From contig JAIPBM010000001.1 of NCBI GenBank assembly GCA_021739695.1, forward strand, positions 234,117 to 298,116: 64,000 nucleotides of DNA, given 5' to 3'. Source of the stretch: Flavobacteriales bacterium (GTDB lineage Bacteria; Bacteroidota; Bacteroidia; UBA10329). The notes below the pieces were generated by a model that ran no database searches, was not told the origin of the DNA, and saw only the letters and a list, made by a program, of their open reading frames with translations. The position numbers and the translations under genes were made by a program. This document shows, one piece after another, positions 16,565 through 25,744 of this stretch (the first letter of the stretch is position 1; the number at the start of each line of letters is the position of its first letter).

Positions 16565-19048
16565 ATGGGAGAACTGGAGACATTGAGAGGCATAGCTTCG
16601 GCTCTCGAAGTTCCGTGTCCGTTCGAATTTCAAGAGGTTTACATCAAGGAGCTGGCCATAGACAGCCGCAAGGTGATGTTGCCAAAGCAATCGTTGTTCT
16701 TTGCCATCAAAGGCGATAGGCACGATGGGCATAACTTCATTGATCACCTTTACGAGCAAGGCGTGCGAGCCTTTGTGGTAAGCACCGATTATCTGGCATC
16801 CGAAAAACTGGACGATGCATTCTTCATTCATGTAGAAAATCCGCTTGCGGCTTTGCAGACAGTGGCCGCAGCAAAACGCGCCCAATACAATTATCCGCTT
16901 ATCGGAATTACTGGAAGCAACGGTAAAACGATTGTGAAAGAATGGCTCTATCAGTTACTCGATTCGACCTACAATATAATACGAAGCCCGAAGAGTTACA
17001 ATTCGCAGGTTGGCGTGCCGCTGAGTGTTTGGCGAATGAAATCGGAGAATGATCTGGCCATTATTGAGGCAGGAATTTCGATGCCGGGCGAGATGGTGAA
17101 ACTGGAACGTATCATTCGGCCAACCATTGGCATTTTCACCAATTTGGGGCAAGCCCATGATGAGAATTTTAGTGATGCAAACCAGAAAGCGAGGGAAAAA
17201 TTAGACCTGTTTCAAAACGTAGAAACCCTTATCTATTGCAAAGATTACCTGATCATTCAGGAAGAATTGGACCATTATCCCTTCACTTCTTCCCCAAAGT
17301 TATTTGCATGGAGTAGGCGAACTGCTGCCGACCTGCAGATCGGGCGGATTGAAAAGCGCGATGGGCAAACCGAGATCCAAGGAATCTATCAGCACAATTT
17401 CATCCGCATACGCATTCCATTTACGGATGAGGCTTCGATTGAAAATGCCATTCATTGCTGGGCAGTAATGTTGCTTTTTGGCTTTGCGGCAGAAGACATT
17501 CAAAAACGTATGGAACAGTTGGCGCCAGTTGCCATGCGCCTTGAGTTGAAGCAGGGAATCAACAATTGTTCTGTCATCAACGATTCGTACAATTCTGACC
17601 TGCAATCCATTTCCATTGCGCTTGATTTCCTCTCGCAACAACATCAGCATCCGAAACGCACGCTGGTGCTATCAGACATTCTTCAAACCGGACGACCTGA
17701 TAATGAGCTGTATGCCGAAGTTGCGCAATTGGTGAGGGAAAAGAAGGTTGACAGATTGATCGGCATCGGAAACCATATTTCCGGACAAGCTCAGCTGTTT
17801 GACCATTCAAGTGAATTCTTTGCTTCTACCGATGATTTTCTAGATGCTTATCATCACGATAAATTCTACAACGAAACGATTTTGCTGAAAGGCGCACGAA
17901 GTTTCGGTTTCGAGGCCATCAGCCGAATCATTCAACACAAAACGCATCAAACTGTTTTGGAAATTGACCTTGGTGCAATGGTGCATAATCTGAATTTGAT
18001 ACGCTCTTTGCTCAAACCGGAAACCAAGCTAATGGCGATGGTCAAGGCCTTTGGTTACGGAAGCGGAAGCTTTGAGATTGCCAATATTCTTCAATTCCAT
18101 CATGTCGATTACTTGGCCGTGGCCTATGCAGATGAAGGTATTGAACTCAGGAAAGCTGGCATTTCACTTCCGATCATGGTCATCAGCCCAGAGGAGCAGA
18201 GCTTTGATGCGATGATCCAATATGGATTGGAACCAGAGATCTTCAGCGTGCGTTCGCTGCAATTGTTGGAGAACGCCATCAAACGAAAAGGCACCTTGGA
18301 ATCGCCCCTGAAAATTCACGTGAAGTTGAATACAGGCATGAACCGTCTTGGTTTTTCGGAGCGCGATATCAATGCGATGGTGGTTCGAATCAAGAACAAT
18401 CCGCAATTGCGTTTGGCTTCGGTATTCTCTCATTTGGCTGCCAGCGAAAACCAGGCGGAAGACGCGTTCAGCCGCGAACAGATTGCGCGATTTGAACAGA
18501 TGAGCAACGCCATTCTTTCTCATTTCAATTATCCCGTGTTGCGTCATATCTGCAATTCGTTTGGCATTATTCGATTTCCCGAAGCGCAATACGAAATGGT
18601 TCGCTTGGGAATTGGCCTCTACGGTGTAGCGCCTGAGAGTCCGATAACAGGCAAATTGAGGAACGTAAGCACGCTACGGACCACCATTTCGCAGATCCAT
18701 GAACTTAAAACGGGCGATACGATCGGTTACGGTCGCACCGAAAAAGTGCAAGGTGAAATGCGCTCAGCCACCCTACCCATCGGTTATGCAGACGGCCTAA
18801 GTCGCAAGAATGGTAACCGCCAAGGCAGTGTACTTATAAATGGTCATCGTGCGTCCATTGTAGGCAATGTATGCATGGACATGTGCATGGTTGATGTAAC
18901 AGGCGTTCCATGCAAAGAAGGAGATGATGTGGTGATCTTTGGCGAAGATTATTCCATTGAGGAATTCGCTACTAACTCAGAAACGATTGCTTACGAAGTA
19001 CTGACCAATGTTTCTGCTCGGGTAAAGCGCGTCTATTTTCAGGAGTAA
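16565..19048 (+). CDS. murF/alr: Bifunctional UDP-MurNAc-tripeptide:D-Ala-D-Ala ligase / alanine racemase
   Basis: 827 residues. Residues 1-455 are MurF: N-terminal UDP-binding domain (LAIDSRKV), ATP loop GITGSNGKTIVKEW (K121) and NDSYNSDL. Residues ~462-827 are Alr: LEIDLGAMVHNLN, the PLP Lys near 495 in MVKAFGYGSG, HVKLNTGMNRLGF, and the C-terminal IAYEVLTNVSARVKRVYF. Together they make D-alanine and add D-Ala-D-Ala to the peptidoglycan precursor. The fusion is known in Bacteroidota. One mild variation is GKTIVKEW where GKT-T is more usual. Confidence 0.95.
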   Translation: MGELETLRGIASALEVPCPFEFQEVYIKELAIDSRKVMLPKQSLFFAIKGDRHDGHNFIDHLYEQGVRAFVVSTDYLASEKLDDAFFIHVENPLAALQTVAAAKRAQYNYPLIGITGSNGKTIVKEWLYQLLDSTYNIIRSPKSYNSQVGVPLSVWRMKSENDLAIIEAGISMPGEMVKLERIIRPTIGIFTNLGQAHDENFSDANQKAREKLDLFQNVETLIYCKDYLIIQEELDHYPFTSSPKLFAWSRRTAADLQIGRIEKRDGQTEIQGIYQHNFIRIRIPFTDEASIENAIHCWAVMLLFGFAAEDIQKRMEQLAPVAMRLELKQGINNCSVINDSYNSDLQSISIALDFLSQQHQHPKRTLVLSDILQTGRPDNELYAEVAQLVREKKVDRLIGIGNHISGQAQLFDHSSEFFASTDDFLDAYHHDKFYNETILLKGARSFGFEAISRIIQHKTHQTVLEIDLGAMVHNLNLIRSLLKPETKLMAMVKAFGYGSGSFEIANILQFHHVDYLAVAYADEGIELRKAGISLPIMVISPEEQSFDAMIQYGLEPEIFSVRSLQLLENAIKRKGTLESPLKIHVKLNTGMNRLGFSERDINAMVVRIKNNPQLRLASVFSHLAASENQAEDAFSREQIARFEQMSNAILSHFNYPVLRHICNSFGIIRFPEAQYEMVRLGIGLYGVAPESPITGKLRNVSTLRTTISQIHELKTGDTIGYGRTEKVQGEMRSATLPIGYADGLSRKNGNRQGSVLINGHRASIVGNVCMDMCMVDVTGVPCKEGDDVVIFGEDYSIEEFATNSETIAYEVLTNVSARVKRVYFQE

Positions 19049-19087
19049 ATCTTACTTTGCTCCCTTACAAACCAAAAACATTTTGTC

Positions 19088-20218
19088 ATGTGGAGATTTA
19101 CGAACCTAGTTACACTATTACTTACTATCCAATGTGCACTTGCACAGACTGGCGAATACCGCTTAGCGGCAATCCCACAGGGAGCAAACCTATTCGGGTA
19201 TGCCAACTTGCAAGGAGAAATGGTGATAGAACCTCAATTCATCCAAGCATTTGGATTTGACCCTAATGGAGTTTCTCTAGGTATCTTGAAAGATGAGCAA
19301 AAGGTGAAAAACATGAACGACCCGAATCGCCACGATAAAACGTTCACGTTTTTCGATGCCAATGGCAAGGCTCTTCCTGAAAGAACACCTTCTGCTCTTT
19401 ATATGGTTCGTATGAAATTCAACTATGCGCGGGAAATGCGTGGCTTCTATGATGGAATATTCATTGCCAGCAGTAAAGAGAGCATGTTGGATAGATTCGG
19501 CATGAACTATGAAGGAAAAGTGGTTACGGGGTCTGACTACACATGGATGTCATTTTTCAATGAAGGATTCGCCATTGCAAAGCATCGTAAATCGGGTTAT
19601 GTGATCGTAAGGCCGAATGAGAATGACACTGAAATCAAAGGAATTGAAGTCGCAGCGGCAGAAAACCCAACAGAGGGCCTGGCCCCTGTAAGAAACAAGG
19701 ATGGTAAATGGGGATTTATAAACGGTAATGGAGAAGTAGTAATTCCCGCCAAATTCAATGATGTAGGGAACTTTTTGGGCGGATACTGCTGGGCGAAAAA
19801 CGACAAGGATCTTATCGGCTTTATTGATAAAAATGGTGAGTGGGTCATTCAACCAACGTTTGTGAAGGCAAAAGACCTTGACCCTGTTTCTGGCATTGCT
19901 ATGGTGGTGCAGGATCGAGATTGGTGCTATGTGAATCTAAATGGAAAAATTACCTGTGCCGGAAAAAAAGAAAAATTATACGAGTACTCTGAAGGGCTAG
20001 CCATAAAACGAGACCTAAACACAAATAAGGTCGGTTGCATTGACGCGAATGGAGAATGGGTCATTGAACCAACACTTGATGTGATAAGACCTTTCTTGCA
20101 CGGTTATGCTGTTGCCAAACAAAGCAATCTTTTCGGCCTGTTGGATAAAAAAGGTGATTGGGTCATCGAGCCTAAGTTCGTGCAACTTATGGAGGCCTAT
20201 CCGATCACACCTAAATGA
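19088..20218 (+). CDS. Exported WG-repeat protein
   Basis: 376 residues. Signal peptide 1-19 (LLTIQCALAQ). At least five WG-type repeats are visible: LFGYANLQGEMVIEPQF, KWGFINGNGEVVIPAKF, LIGFIDKNGEWVIQPTF, VGCIDANGEWVIEPT and LFGLLDKKGDWVIEPKF. These beta-hairpin repeats build an extended or propeller-like fold that likely binds a partner; function unknown. A 7-base TACTTTG at 19053 could be its -7 element. It follows murF/alr by 39 bases and may be separately expressed. Confidence 0.85.
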   Translation: MWRFTNLVTLLLTIQCALAQTGEYRLAAIPQGANLFGYANLQGEMVIEPQFIQAFGFDPNGVSLGILKDEQKVKNMNDPNRHDKTFTFFDANGKALPERTPSALYMVRMKFNYAREMRGFYDGIFIASSKESMLDRFGMNYEGKVVTGSDYTWMSFFNEGFAIAKHRKSGYVIVRPNENDTEIKGIEVAAAENPTEGLAPVRNKDGKWGFINGNGEVVIPAKFNDVGNFLGGYCWAKNDKDLIGFIDKNGEWVIQPTFVKAKDLDPVSGIAMVVQDRDWCYVNLNGKITCAGKKEKLYEYSEGLAIKRDLNTNKVGCIDANGEWVIEPTLDVIRPFLHGYAVAKQSNLFGLLDKKGDWVIEPKFVQLMEAYPITPK

Positions 20219-20291
20219 TTTTTAGTTCTGCACTTCTGATAGGAGCAGTTAAATAGTTGTTTCGCGAAATGGGCGTGTTTTCAGGAGTAGA

Positions 20292-22913
20292 TCAATCCTT
20301 TTTCAGGATGTACTTCGTGATAAAGAACTCCACGTAAGGTGGAATTTCCTTCTTCTCGTAGAACTTGGTGAAGTTGTCCTGAGAGATGATAAACTGGTTG
20401 GTGGATTGAACATCCACTCCAGCAAATACGGTGCTATCAGCCAAAATAGTATTGTAGTAATCCATCGCCTTTTTGGTATCGCTGAAACCTTGAACAAACA
20501 GGAGGTCCTCTGTAGGCGAAAACTTCAAATTCTTAATGGTAAGCGATTCGAGTGAAAACTGGGTGCTGTTAAAGTTGGAAAAACGTCCCTTCAGATCGGC
20601 CATATCGGGAAGACCCGAGCCAACCAAAGCATAATAGTGCTTCGATTCATAATCGAACACATAGCCATCCGAAACTGGTGGCGTCTCTTTCGCTTCTTCC
20701 TGTTTCACAGGTTCGTCTTGCACCGTTTCGCCCATCAGGCCTTTCACGTATTCCAGCAATTCCTCAGCTCGTACTTTTTCTGGTGCAGCAGTGTATTTGG
20801 CTATGTAATCTTCCAGTGCTCTTCGATAGACCATCAGTTTCTCCGTTGCCCCAATGGACATCACCTTAAGCAAAGCAAACTTGGATAGGATCTTATCTTC
20901 CTTGAACTTGGTGAGAGCGCTGTCTGCGGCCTCAATTACTCGCTCGTATTCTCCTTTAGAAAAGTTGACAAAGGCCATGTCATACATCTTGCCTAGGCGG
21001 CCTCGCATGATCTCCAGTTTCTCCAAATATTTTGGGTCAAGCAGAATCTTGGCGTATTCGCTATCAGGAAACTCCTTCAAGATACGATTGGCATATTCCT
21101 GAGCTTTACGTTCGTCACCTTGTCCCTTATACAATCGGTACAATTGATAGTAGGTCTCCAGATTCCAAACACCTTTCGGGTAGCGTTTCAGCAACTCTTC
21201 AAAACTGTTAATGGAACGTTGGTTTTCTGAAAGCTGCTCCTTGTAAATGGTTCCAAGGTCGTAGTAGGCAGTTTGGATCTTTTTATTGGCACTGTCTCGT
21301 TGTGCAGGAGTTCTTGGAATTCCCTTTTTGTAAAACTCTGGGTCAAGAAGTTCTGCAGTCGTCACTTCGGTCGTGTCGCCATTGTTGCCAATAAGTTGAG
21401 ACACATTATTGCTCTTCTTGTCGCTACGTCTCCAATCGTCCTCTAATTTTCGATCGCCCCATTTTTGTCGGAAGCTGTTTGCTCCAAAACTGAGTGCTGT
21501 TGTATTGTAGAAATACCAACCAGAACCTGTGGTTGGCAGCGAACCAGATTGGTTCTGCGCATTCTGTTGCGCCAACTGCTGCGGAGTTGGCTTATTGGCC
21601 TCTTCAAACTTTCGTTGTTCCTCCGCAAGCCTTACATCCTCTACCATGTCTGCTATGAATCCATCAAGCTCACTTTCAGACATATTACCCAATCTCAGCA
21701 AACTGTCCTGCTCGGCAATGATGCGGATGTTCTTCACCAGTTCGGCCAAACTCTGCTGCCGTGCTTGCACCCTCGCATACTGCTTATGTATTTCGGGTAA
21801 AATGGCCAGCGAACTATCGTAATACGCTGATGCCAGTTCGTACTCAGGAATATCGAAATGAATGTCTGCAATAGTGTAGTAAGAAACTGCCTTTTGCGTC
21901 ATGTTCTTAGTAGATGAAGCAACCGACACTTTGAAATAGCCCAACGCCAATTCCTTCTCGTCTTCTTTCATGGCGATGTCTCCCAATGCAAAGAATATCC
22001 TGTCGAAATAATCTACGTTCTTTTCATCCTTCGACATTTTCTTCAACTCGCGTTTTATCGCGTCCAACGTGCCCGATTCGGCACTTGCCATCAACGCACG
22101 ATTGATGCGCGCGTTGAATTCCATCACATAAGGAGTGTTCTTTTTGAGAACTTGGGTGTAGAAGTATGCAGCGCTATCCCTATTGTTGATCTGTTCATAC
22201 AGCTGCGCCAAAATGTAGGTATAACGCGTTTTCTCCTTGCGCTTTTTGGTAATGTTGATGGCTGTACGCAATTGGTCTTTAGCCTTTTCGTAATCGCCCT
22301 TCTTAATGAAGTAATCGGCCTTTACCGCAGCCAATTCGGCCCGCTTCTTTTTCGGGAATTTCTTTTCCTCTTCAAGCGTAGTGATGATCTTCTCACCATC
22401 CTTAAATCGGGCCAACTCGGTGTTTGTGCGTATCAACCAGAGATAACCGTCAAAACGAATGTCGTTCATCTTGTACTGCTTAACCACATATGTGAACATT
22501 TCCAAGGCCTGCGGATAATCGCGCTTGTAGAAATGTGCTTTTCCAATAAGCATGTACGCATCGTCAATGGTGCTTACGTACTCTTTGCCTTTAAAAAGCA
22601 TGGAATGCTTGGCAATGGCAAGCGAGGCCTTTTCTATTCCACGGTCCATTTGACCATAAACAGACTTAGCAGATTCGGAAGTTCCAACGGGAAATACATC
22701 CAAAATCTCTTCATAATTGTCTGAATGGCCTTTTTCCAAGGTGGCAACACCTTCTTTCAACGCCTCTTTCCCATTCCAATACACGTTGTATTTGGCCGTG
22801 ACGTTATGATAACCTCTGCTTAGGAAATTCTTCTTCTTGGTCGAACAACCGCTTACCAGCACAAGGCCGATAGCAACGAAGAAAAGAGGTATATAGTGGT
22901 TGATCCGATTCAA
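20292..22913 (-). CDS. sprE: T9SS/gliding component SprE/PorW, TPR lipoprotein
   Basis: 873 residues with lipobox VSGC (C23) in GLVLVSGCSTKKKNFLSRGYHNVTAKYN; this opening and the repeated TPR blocks (AHFYKRDYPQALEMF, ADYFIKKGDYEKA, YELASAYYDSS) match SprE of Flavobacterium and PorW of Porphyromonas. It is an outer-membrane-anchored periplasmic protein needed for type IX secretion, linking the translocon to the motor. A central disordered Gln/Asn stretch (~445-465) separates two TPR regions, and the last ~75 residues match the conserved SprE/PorW C-terminal block. The gene is divergent from the M23 peptidase gene. Confidence 0.9.
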   Translation of the reverse strand: MNRINHYIPLFFVAIGLVLVSGCSTKKKNFLSRGYHNVTAKYNVYWNGKEALKEGVATLEKGHSDNYEEILDVFPVGTSESAKSVYGQMDRGIEKASLAIAKHSMLFKGKEYVSTIDDAYMLIGKAHFYKRDYPQALEMFTYVVKQYKMNDIRFDGYLWLIRTNTELARFKDGEKIITTLEEEKKFPKKKRAELAAVKADYFIKKGDYEKAKDQLRTAINITKKRKEKTRYTYILAQLYEQINNRDSAAYFYTQVLKKNTPYVMEFNARINRALMASAESGTLDAIKRELKKMSKDEKNVDYFDRIFFALGDIAMKEDEKELALGYFKVSVASSTKNMTQKAVSYYTIADIHFDIPEYELASAYYDSSLAILPEIHKQYARVQARQQSLAELVKNIRIIAEQDSLLRLGNMSESELDGFIADMVEDVRLAEEQRKFEEANKPTPQQLAQQNAQNQSGSLPTTGSGWYFYNTTALSFGANSFRQKWGDRKLEDDWRRSDKKSNNVSQLIGNNGDTTEVTTAELLDPEFYKKGIPRTPAQRDSANKKIQTAYYDLGTIYKEQLSENQRSINSFEELLKRYPKGVWNLETYYQLYRLYKGQGDERKAQEYANRILKEFPDSEYAKILLDPKYLEKLEIMRGRLGKMYDMAFVNFSKGEYERVIEAADSALTKFKEDKILSKFALLKVMSIGATEKLMVYRRALEDYIAKYTAAPEKVRAEELLEYVKGLMGETVQDEPVKQEEAKETPPVSDGYVFDYESKHYYALVGSGLPDMADLKGRFSNFNSTQFSLESLTIKNLKFSPTEDLLFVQGFSDTKKAMDYYNTILADSTVFAGVDVQSTNQFIISQDNFTKFYEKKEIPPYVEFFITKYILKKD

Positions 22914-22947
22914 AACAGTATGCGCTCAGCTCGTAACTGACGGAGCG

Positions 22948-22955
22948 CAAAAATA
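22948..22955 (-). promoter_or_regulatory. Candidate -7 element (TATTTTTG) for sprE/porW
   Basis: Minus-strand TATTTTTG, exact TAnnTTTG match, 34 bases before the start. A second exact match, TACCTTTG, lies at 23007-23014 on the same strand. Neither has a clear -33. Confidence 0.33.
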
Positions 22956-23045
22956 TTTCATTTTAGCGAAAATGTCTGTTACAACGGGCAACAGAGAAAC
23001 GAGCGGCAAAGGTAACATCCTTTTATTCCGATATTTGGAAAATTC

Positions 23046-23924
23046 ATGGAGACAAACAAAGACAAGAAGGACAATCTGCGTAAGCGGCTGCGGGTAAAAT
23101 ACCGGCTGGTCATTATGAACGAGGAAACCTTTAAGGAACGCGCAAGTCTTTTGCTCACTCCCATGAACGTGATTGTTCTTGGAGGTTCGTTGGCCATCTT
23201 CCTTGTGGTACTTGTCACGTACATCATTGCCTTTACTCCGCTTCGCGAATACATTCCCGGATACTCTGACACCAATCTGAGGCTTCAGGTGTATGAGAAT
23301 ACCTTGCGGACCGATTCGCTGGAACGTGAGCTTGCCATGAAAGACATGTACCTGCAAAACATCAACATGATCATTGCTGGCGAAACTCCCGATCAGGAAA
23401 CACGCGAACCGGATACCACTGCAGACTATGAAGGAATTGAATTCTCTAACTCGAAACAAGATTCGTTGCTGCGTGAGATGGTAGAACAGGAAGAACGGTA
23501 CAACATTCAGAATCTGCAATTGGGCGTTCAGCCATCGGCCGAGAGTAACATCCGAAATCTGTTCTTCTTTGCCCCGATAAAAGGAGATGTAACTGCCACT
23601 TTCGATTCGAAAGACAAGCATTATGCAGTGGATGTGGTAGCCAAAGAGAACGAACCGATAAAAGCTACGCTCGATGGAACGGTGATTCTTTCCACTTGGA
23701 CCTACGATGCTGGGCACGTAATCGGAATTCAGCATTCCAGCAATCTCACTTCGTTTTACAAGCATTGCTCTGTACTGCTGAAAAAGACCGGAGAATCAGT
23801 AAAAGCAGGCGAGGTAATTGCCGTGGTAGGCAACTCAGGTGAATTGACCACAGGTCCTCACCTCCACTTCGAACTTTGGTTCAACGGCCGACCGGTGAAT
23901 CCGCAGGATTACATTGTGTTCTAG
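23046..23924 (+). CDS. Membrane-anchored M23 family metallopeptidase
   Basis: 292 residues. The N-terminus is cytoplasmic and basic, with one TM helix (~42-62, VIVLGGSLAIFLVVLVTYIIAF) and a periplasmic coiled coil. The LytM/M23 domain (~175-292) retains its zinc ligands: HYAVD (usually HxGxD, here Ala for Gly) and GPHLHFELW. It probably cleaves or binds peptidoglycan cross-links. It is divergent from sprE/porW, 132 bases apart; an M23 protein beside SprE is a common arrangement in this phylum, consistent with wall remodelling around the T9SS. Confidence 0.88.
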   Translation: METNKDKKDNLRKRLRVKYRLVIMNEETFKERASLLLTPMNVIVLGGSLAIFLVVLVTYIIAFTPLREYIPGYSDTNLRLQVYENTLRTDSLERELAMKDMYLQNINMIIAGETPDQETREPDTTADYEGIEFSNSKQDSLLREMVEQEERYNIQNLQLGVQPSAESNIRNLFFFAPIKGDVTATFDSKDKHYAVDVVAKENEPIKATLDGTVILSTWTYDAGHVIGIQHSSNLTSFYKHCSVLLKKTGESVKAGEVIAVVGNSGELTTGPHLHFELWFNGRPVNPQDYIVF

Positions 23925-23941
23925 TTTCGAGTTGCAAGCGA

Positions 23942-24883
23942 CTAGTTGCTCGTTTTGATGACCTTTTTCGTGATTCGAGATTTATCTGATTCTAATACAA
24001 TCATTAGAATTCCGTTAGAAAGATGGTTCAAATCGAATGTTTGATTGTCTAATGTGATTCGTCCTTTTAGCAGTTCTTTGCCAAGAATGTCGTAAACATG
24101 AAAGGTGTTATCCCGTGCGTTCTGTAGAAGTAGAAGACTCGATACAAATGACATTTCCACGTTTGATTGTTTCATTTCCGAGGGCGCAGACAATACCAAA
24201 CTACAAGGCTGAACTCCATTGCTGATTAGCTCATCATCCGTGTAGCAAACCAGCGGAATAGGAAGGTACTCTAACACAAACACCTCGCAATTTGCTGGTT
24301 GATGCGCTGGCAGTCCAATTGGGAAACCCAATTTTTCATAGTACGTTCCTGAAACTCCATTGGTGTATTGCTGAGGAATTTCTGATGTCCAACCAAAGTC
24401 ATTCCAATGGTCTTGAATAAGCATTCGATAATCATACCGCTTGACCTGCATTCCCAAAAACATTGATAGGTACACTGAATCAATGACCATCGTATCAAGG
24501 TCATTGCAACCGGCCCATCCATCAACAAAAACTATTGCAGTATCTCCTTGCAAAGCATTGAAATCAAACATCAATCGCCAAGAGCCATCAACCAGCCTAA
24601 ACAATGAATCATTCCTTTGGTTGATGTAGTCAAATTTTTGATTGAAGCTGATAGGAAGATTTGAGATTCGTGACCATTCTTCTATCTTCAGAACCTTTGC
24701 TTCTGGTGCTTCGCTAAATACGGTATCTCCAACATATGTAACTAGCCGTTCAATCGCTGGGTTGACTGCTTGAATTCCTTCAGAGTAATAAACCCAAGTT
24801 GCTCCTGGCACACAGAAATCGGTCTGAGCGAAAGAAACATAACATGTAAAGGTCAGCGTGAGAAGAAGCAATAGTCGTTTCAT
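23942..24883 (-). CDS. Secreted protein with T9SS type A-like C-terminal domain
   Basis: 313 residues from MKRLLLLLTLTF, chosen because it starts the signal peptide (ending VSFAQ). The body (~20-240) has no recognised domain. The last ~75 residues (FHVYDILGKELLKGRITLDNQTFDLNHLSNGILMIVLES) fit a Por secretion-system sorting domain, though the usual YPNP opening is degenerate (FVSSLLLLQN). It is probably secreted or attached to the surface through T9SS. Function unknown. It is convergent with the M23 gene. Confidence 0.8.
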   Translation of the reverse strand: MKRLLLLLTLTFTCYVSFAQTDFCVPGATWVYYSEGIQAVNPAIERLVTYVGDTVFSEAPEAKVLKIEEWSRISNLPISFNQKFDYINQRNDSLFRLVDGSWRLMFDFNALQGDTAIVFVDGWAGCNDLDTMVIDSVYLSMFLGMQVKRYDYRMLIQDHWNDFGWTSEIPQQYTNGVSGTYYEKLGFPIGLPAHQPANCEVFVLEYLPIPLVCYTDDELISNGVQPCSLVLSAPSEMKQSNVEMSFVSSLLLLQNARDNTFHVYDILGKELLKGRITLDNQTFDLNHLSNGILMIVLESDKSRITKKVIKTSN

Positions 24884-24911
24884 AACACTAAAGCTACGAA
24901 ATTGCAAAACA

Positions 24912-24939
24912 AAAAAGGCCGCAGTGATGCGGCCTTTTT
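24912..24939 (-). terminator. Rho-independent terminator of the sdhCAB operon
   Basis: GGCCGC (24917-24922) pairs with GCGGCC (24929-24934) around AGTGAT, flanked by an A run on one side and a T run on the other, giving an 11-bp stem with U tract on either strand. It lies 29 bases beyond the sdhB stop. Confidence 0.8.
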
Positions 24940-24967
24940 CATTTATCCTTTATGTTTGATCACACGA

Positions 24968-25732
24968 TCACTCTTCGCTCATCACAGCGGCAGAGAAGAA
25001 TTCGCGGTTCATACGAGCGATATTCTCCAAGGAGATTCCTTTCGGGCATTCTACTTCGCAAGCACCTGTGTTGCTGCAATTTCCGAAGCCTTCTTCGTCC
25101 ATTTGCTTCACCATGCTCAACACGCGCTGTTCAGCTTCTACCTGTCCTTGTGGCAAAAGGGCTAATTGGCTCACTTTGGCCGATACAAACAGCATTGCTG
25201 ATGAGTTCTTACAAGTAGCAACACACGCACCACAGCCGATGCAAGTAGCAGCAGCAAACGCCTTATCTGCATCCGCCTTTGGAACTGGAATGTTGTTCGC
25301 ATCCTGCGCTGCGCCTGTGTTCACGCTGATGTAACCACCAGCCTGGATAATGCGGTCGAATGAACTACGGTCAACCACAAGGTCTTTGATAACTGGAAAC
25401 GCTTCTGCTCTCCAAGGTTCGATGTAGATGGTTTCACCATCCTTGAACGAACGCATGTGCAATTGACAGGTCGTTACCAATCGTTGCGGACCGTGTGCCT
25501 CTCCGTTGATATAAAGTGAACACATACCGCAAATGCCTTCACGACAATCGTGGTCGAATGCTACGGGCTCTTCGCCTTTGTTCACGAGCTCCTCGTTCAA
25601 CACGTCCAACATTTCAAGAAAAGACATGTCCGGAGAAATATCCTTTACGGGATAGTCAACGATTTTACCAGCGTCCTTCGGTCCTTTTTGCCTCCAGATC
25701 TTCAGTGTCAGATTCATTCCTTTTTCTGCCAT
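24968..25732 (-). CDS. sdhB: Succinate dehydrogenase/fumarate reductase iron-sulfur subunit
   Basis: 254 residues. The N-terminal ferredoxin domain binds [2Fe-2S] through CREGICGMC and a following Cys (VTTCQLH). The C-terminal domain has [11 protein letters not shown] and [14 protein letters not shown] for the [4Fe-4S] and [3Fe-4S] clusters. It transfers electrons from the SdhA flavin to quinone in the membrane subunit. It is the last gene of sdhCAB, 12 bases after sdhA, before a strong terminator. MNL at 25717 is an alternative start. Confidence 0.95.
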   Translation of the reverse strand: MAEKGMNLTLKIWRQKGPKDAGKIVDYPVKDISPDMSFLEMLDVLNEELVNKGEEPVAFDHDCREGICGMCSLYINGEAHGPQRLVTTCQLHMRSFKDGETIYIEPWRAEAFPVIKDLVVDRSSFDRIIQAGGYISVNTGAAQDANNIPVPKADADKAFAAATCIGCGACVATCKNSSAMLFVSAKVSQLALLPQGQVEAEQRVLSMVKQMDEEGFGNCSNTGACEVECPKGISLENIARMNREFFSAAVMSEE

Positions 25733-25744
25733 GCTTTCTAGTCT

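Noticed and set aside
22152..22724. Open reading frame of 190 codons on the plus strand
   Set aside because: It is antisense to sprE/porW, with no family features.
22926..23765. Open reading frame of 279 codons on the minus strand
   Set aside because: It lies antisense to the M23 peptidase gene, whose motifs are clear, and has no family features.
23925..23941. Repeated AGTTGC words between the M23 and cargo genes as a regulatory repeat
   Set aside because: Only two short copies in a 17-base convergent gap and its edges; easily due to chance.
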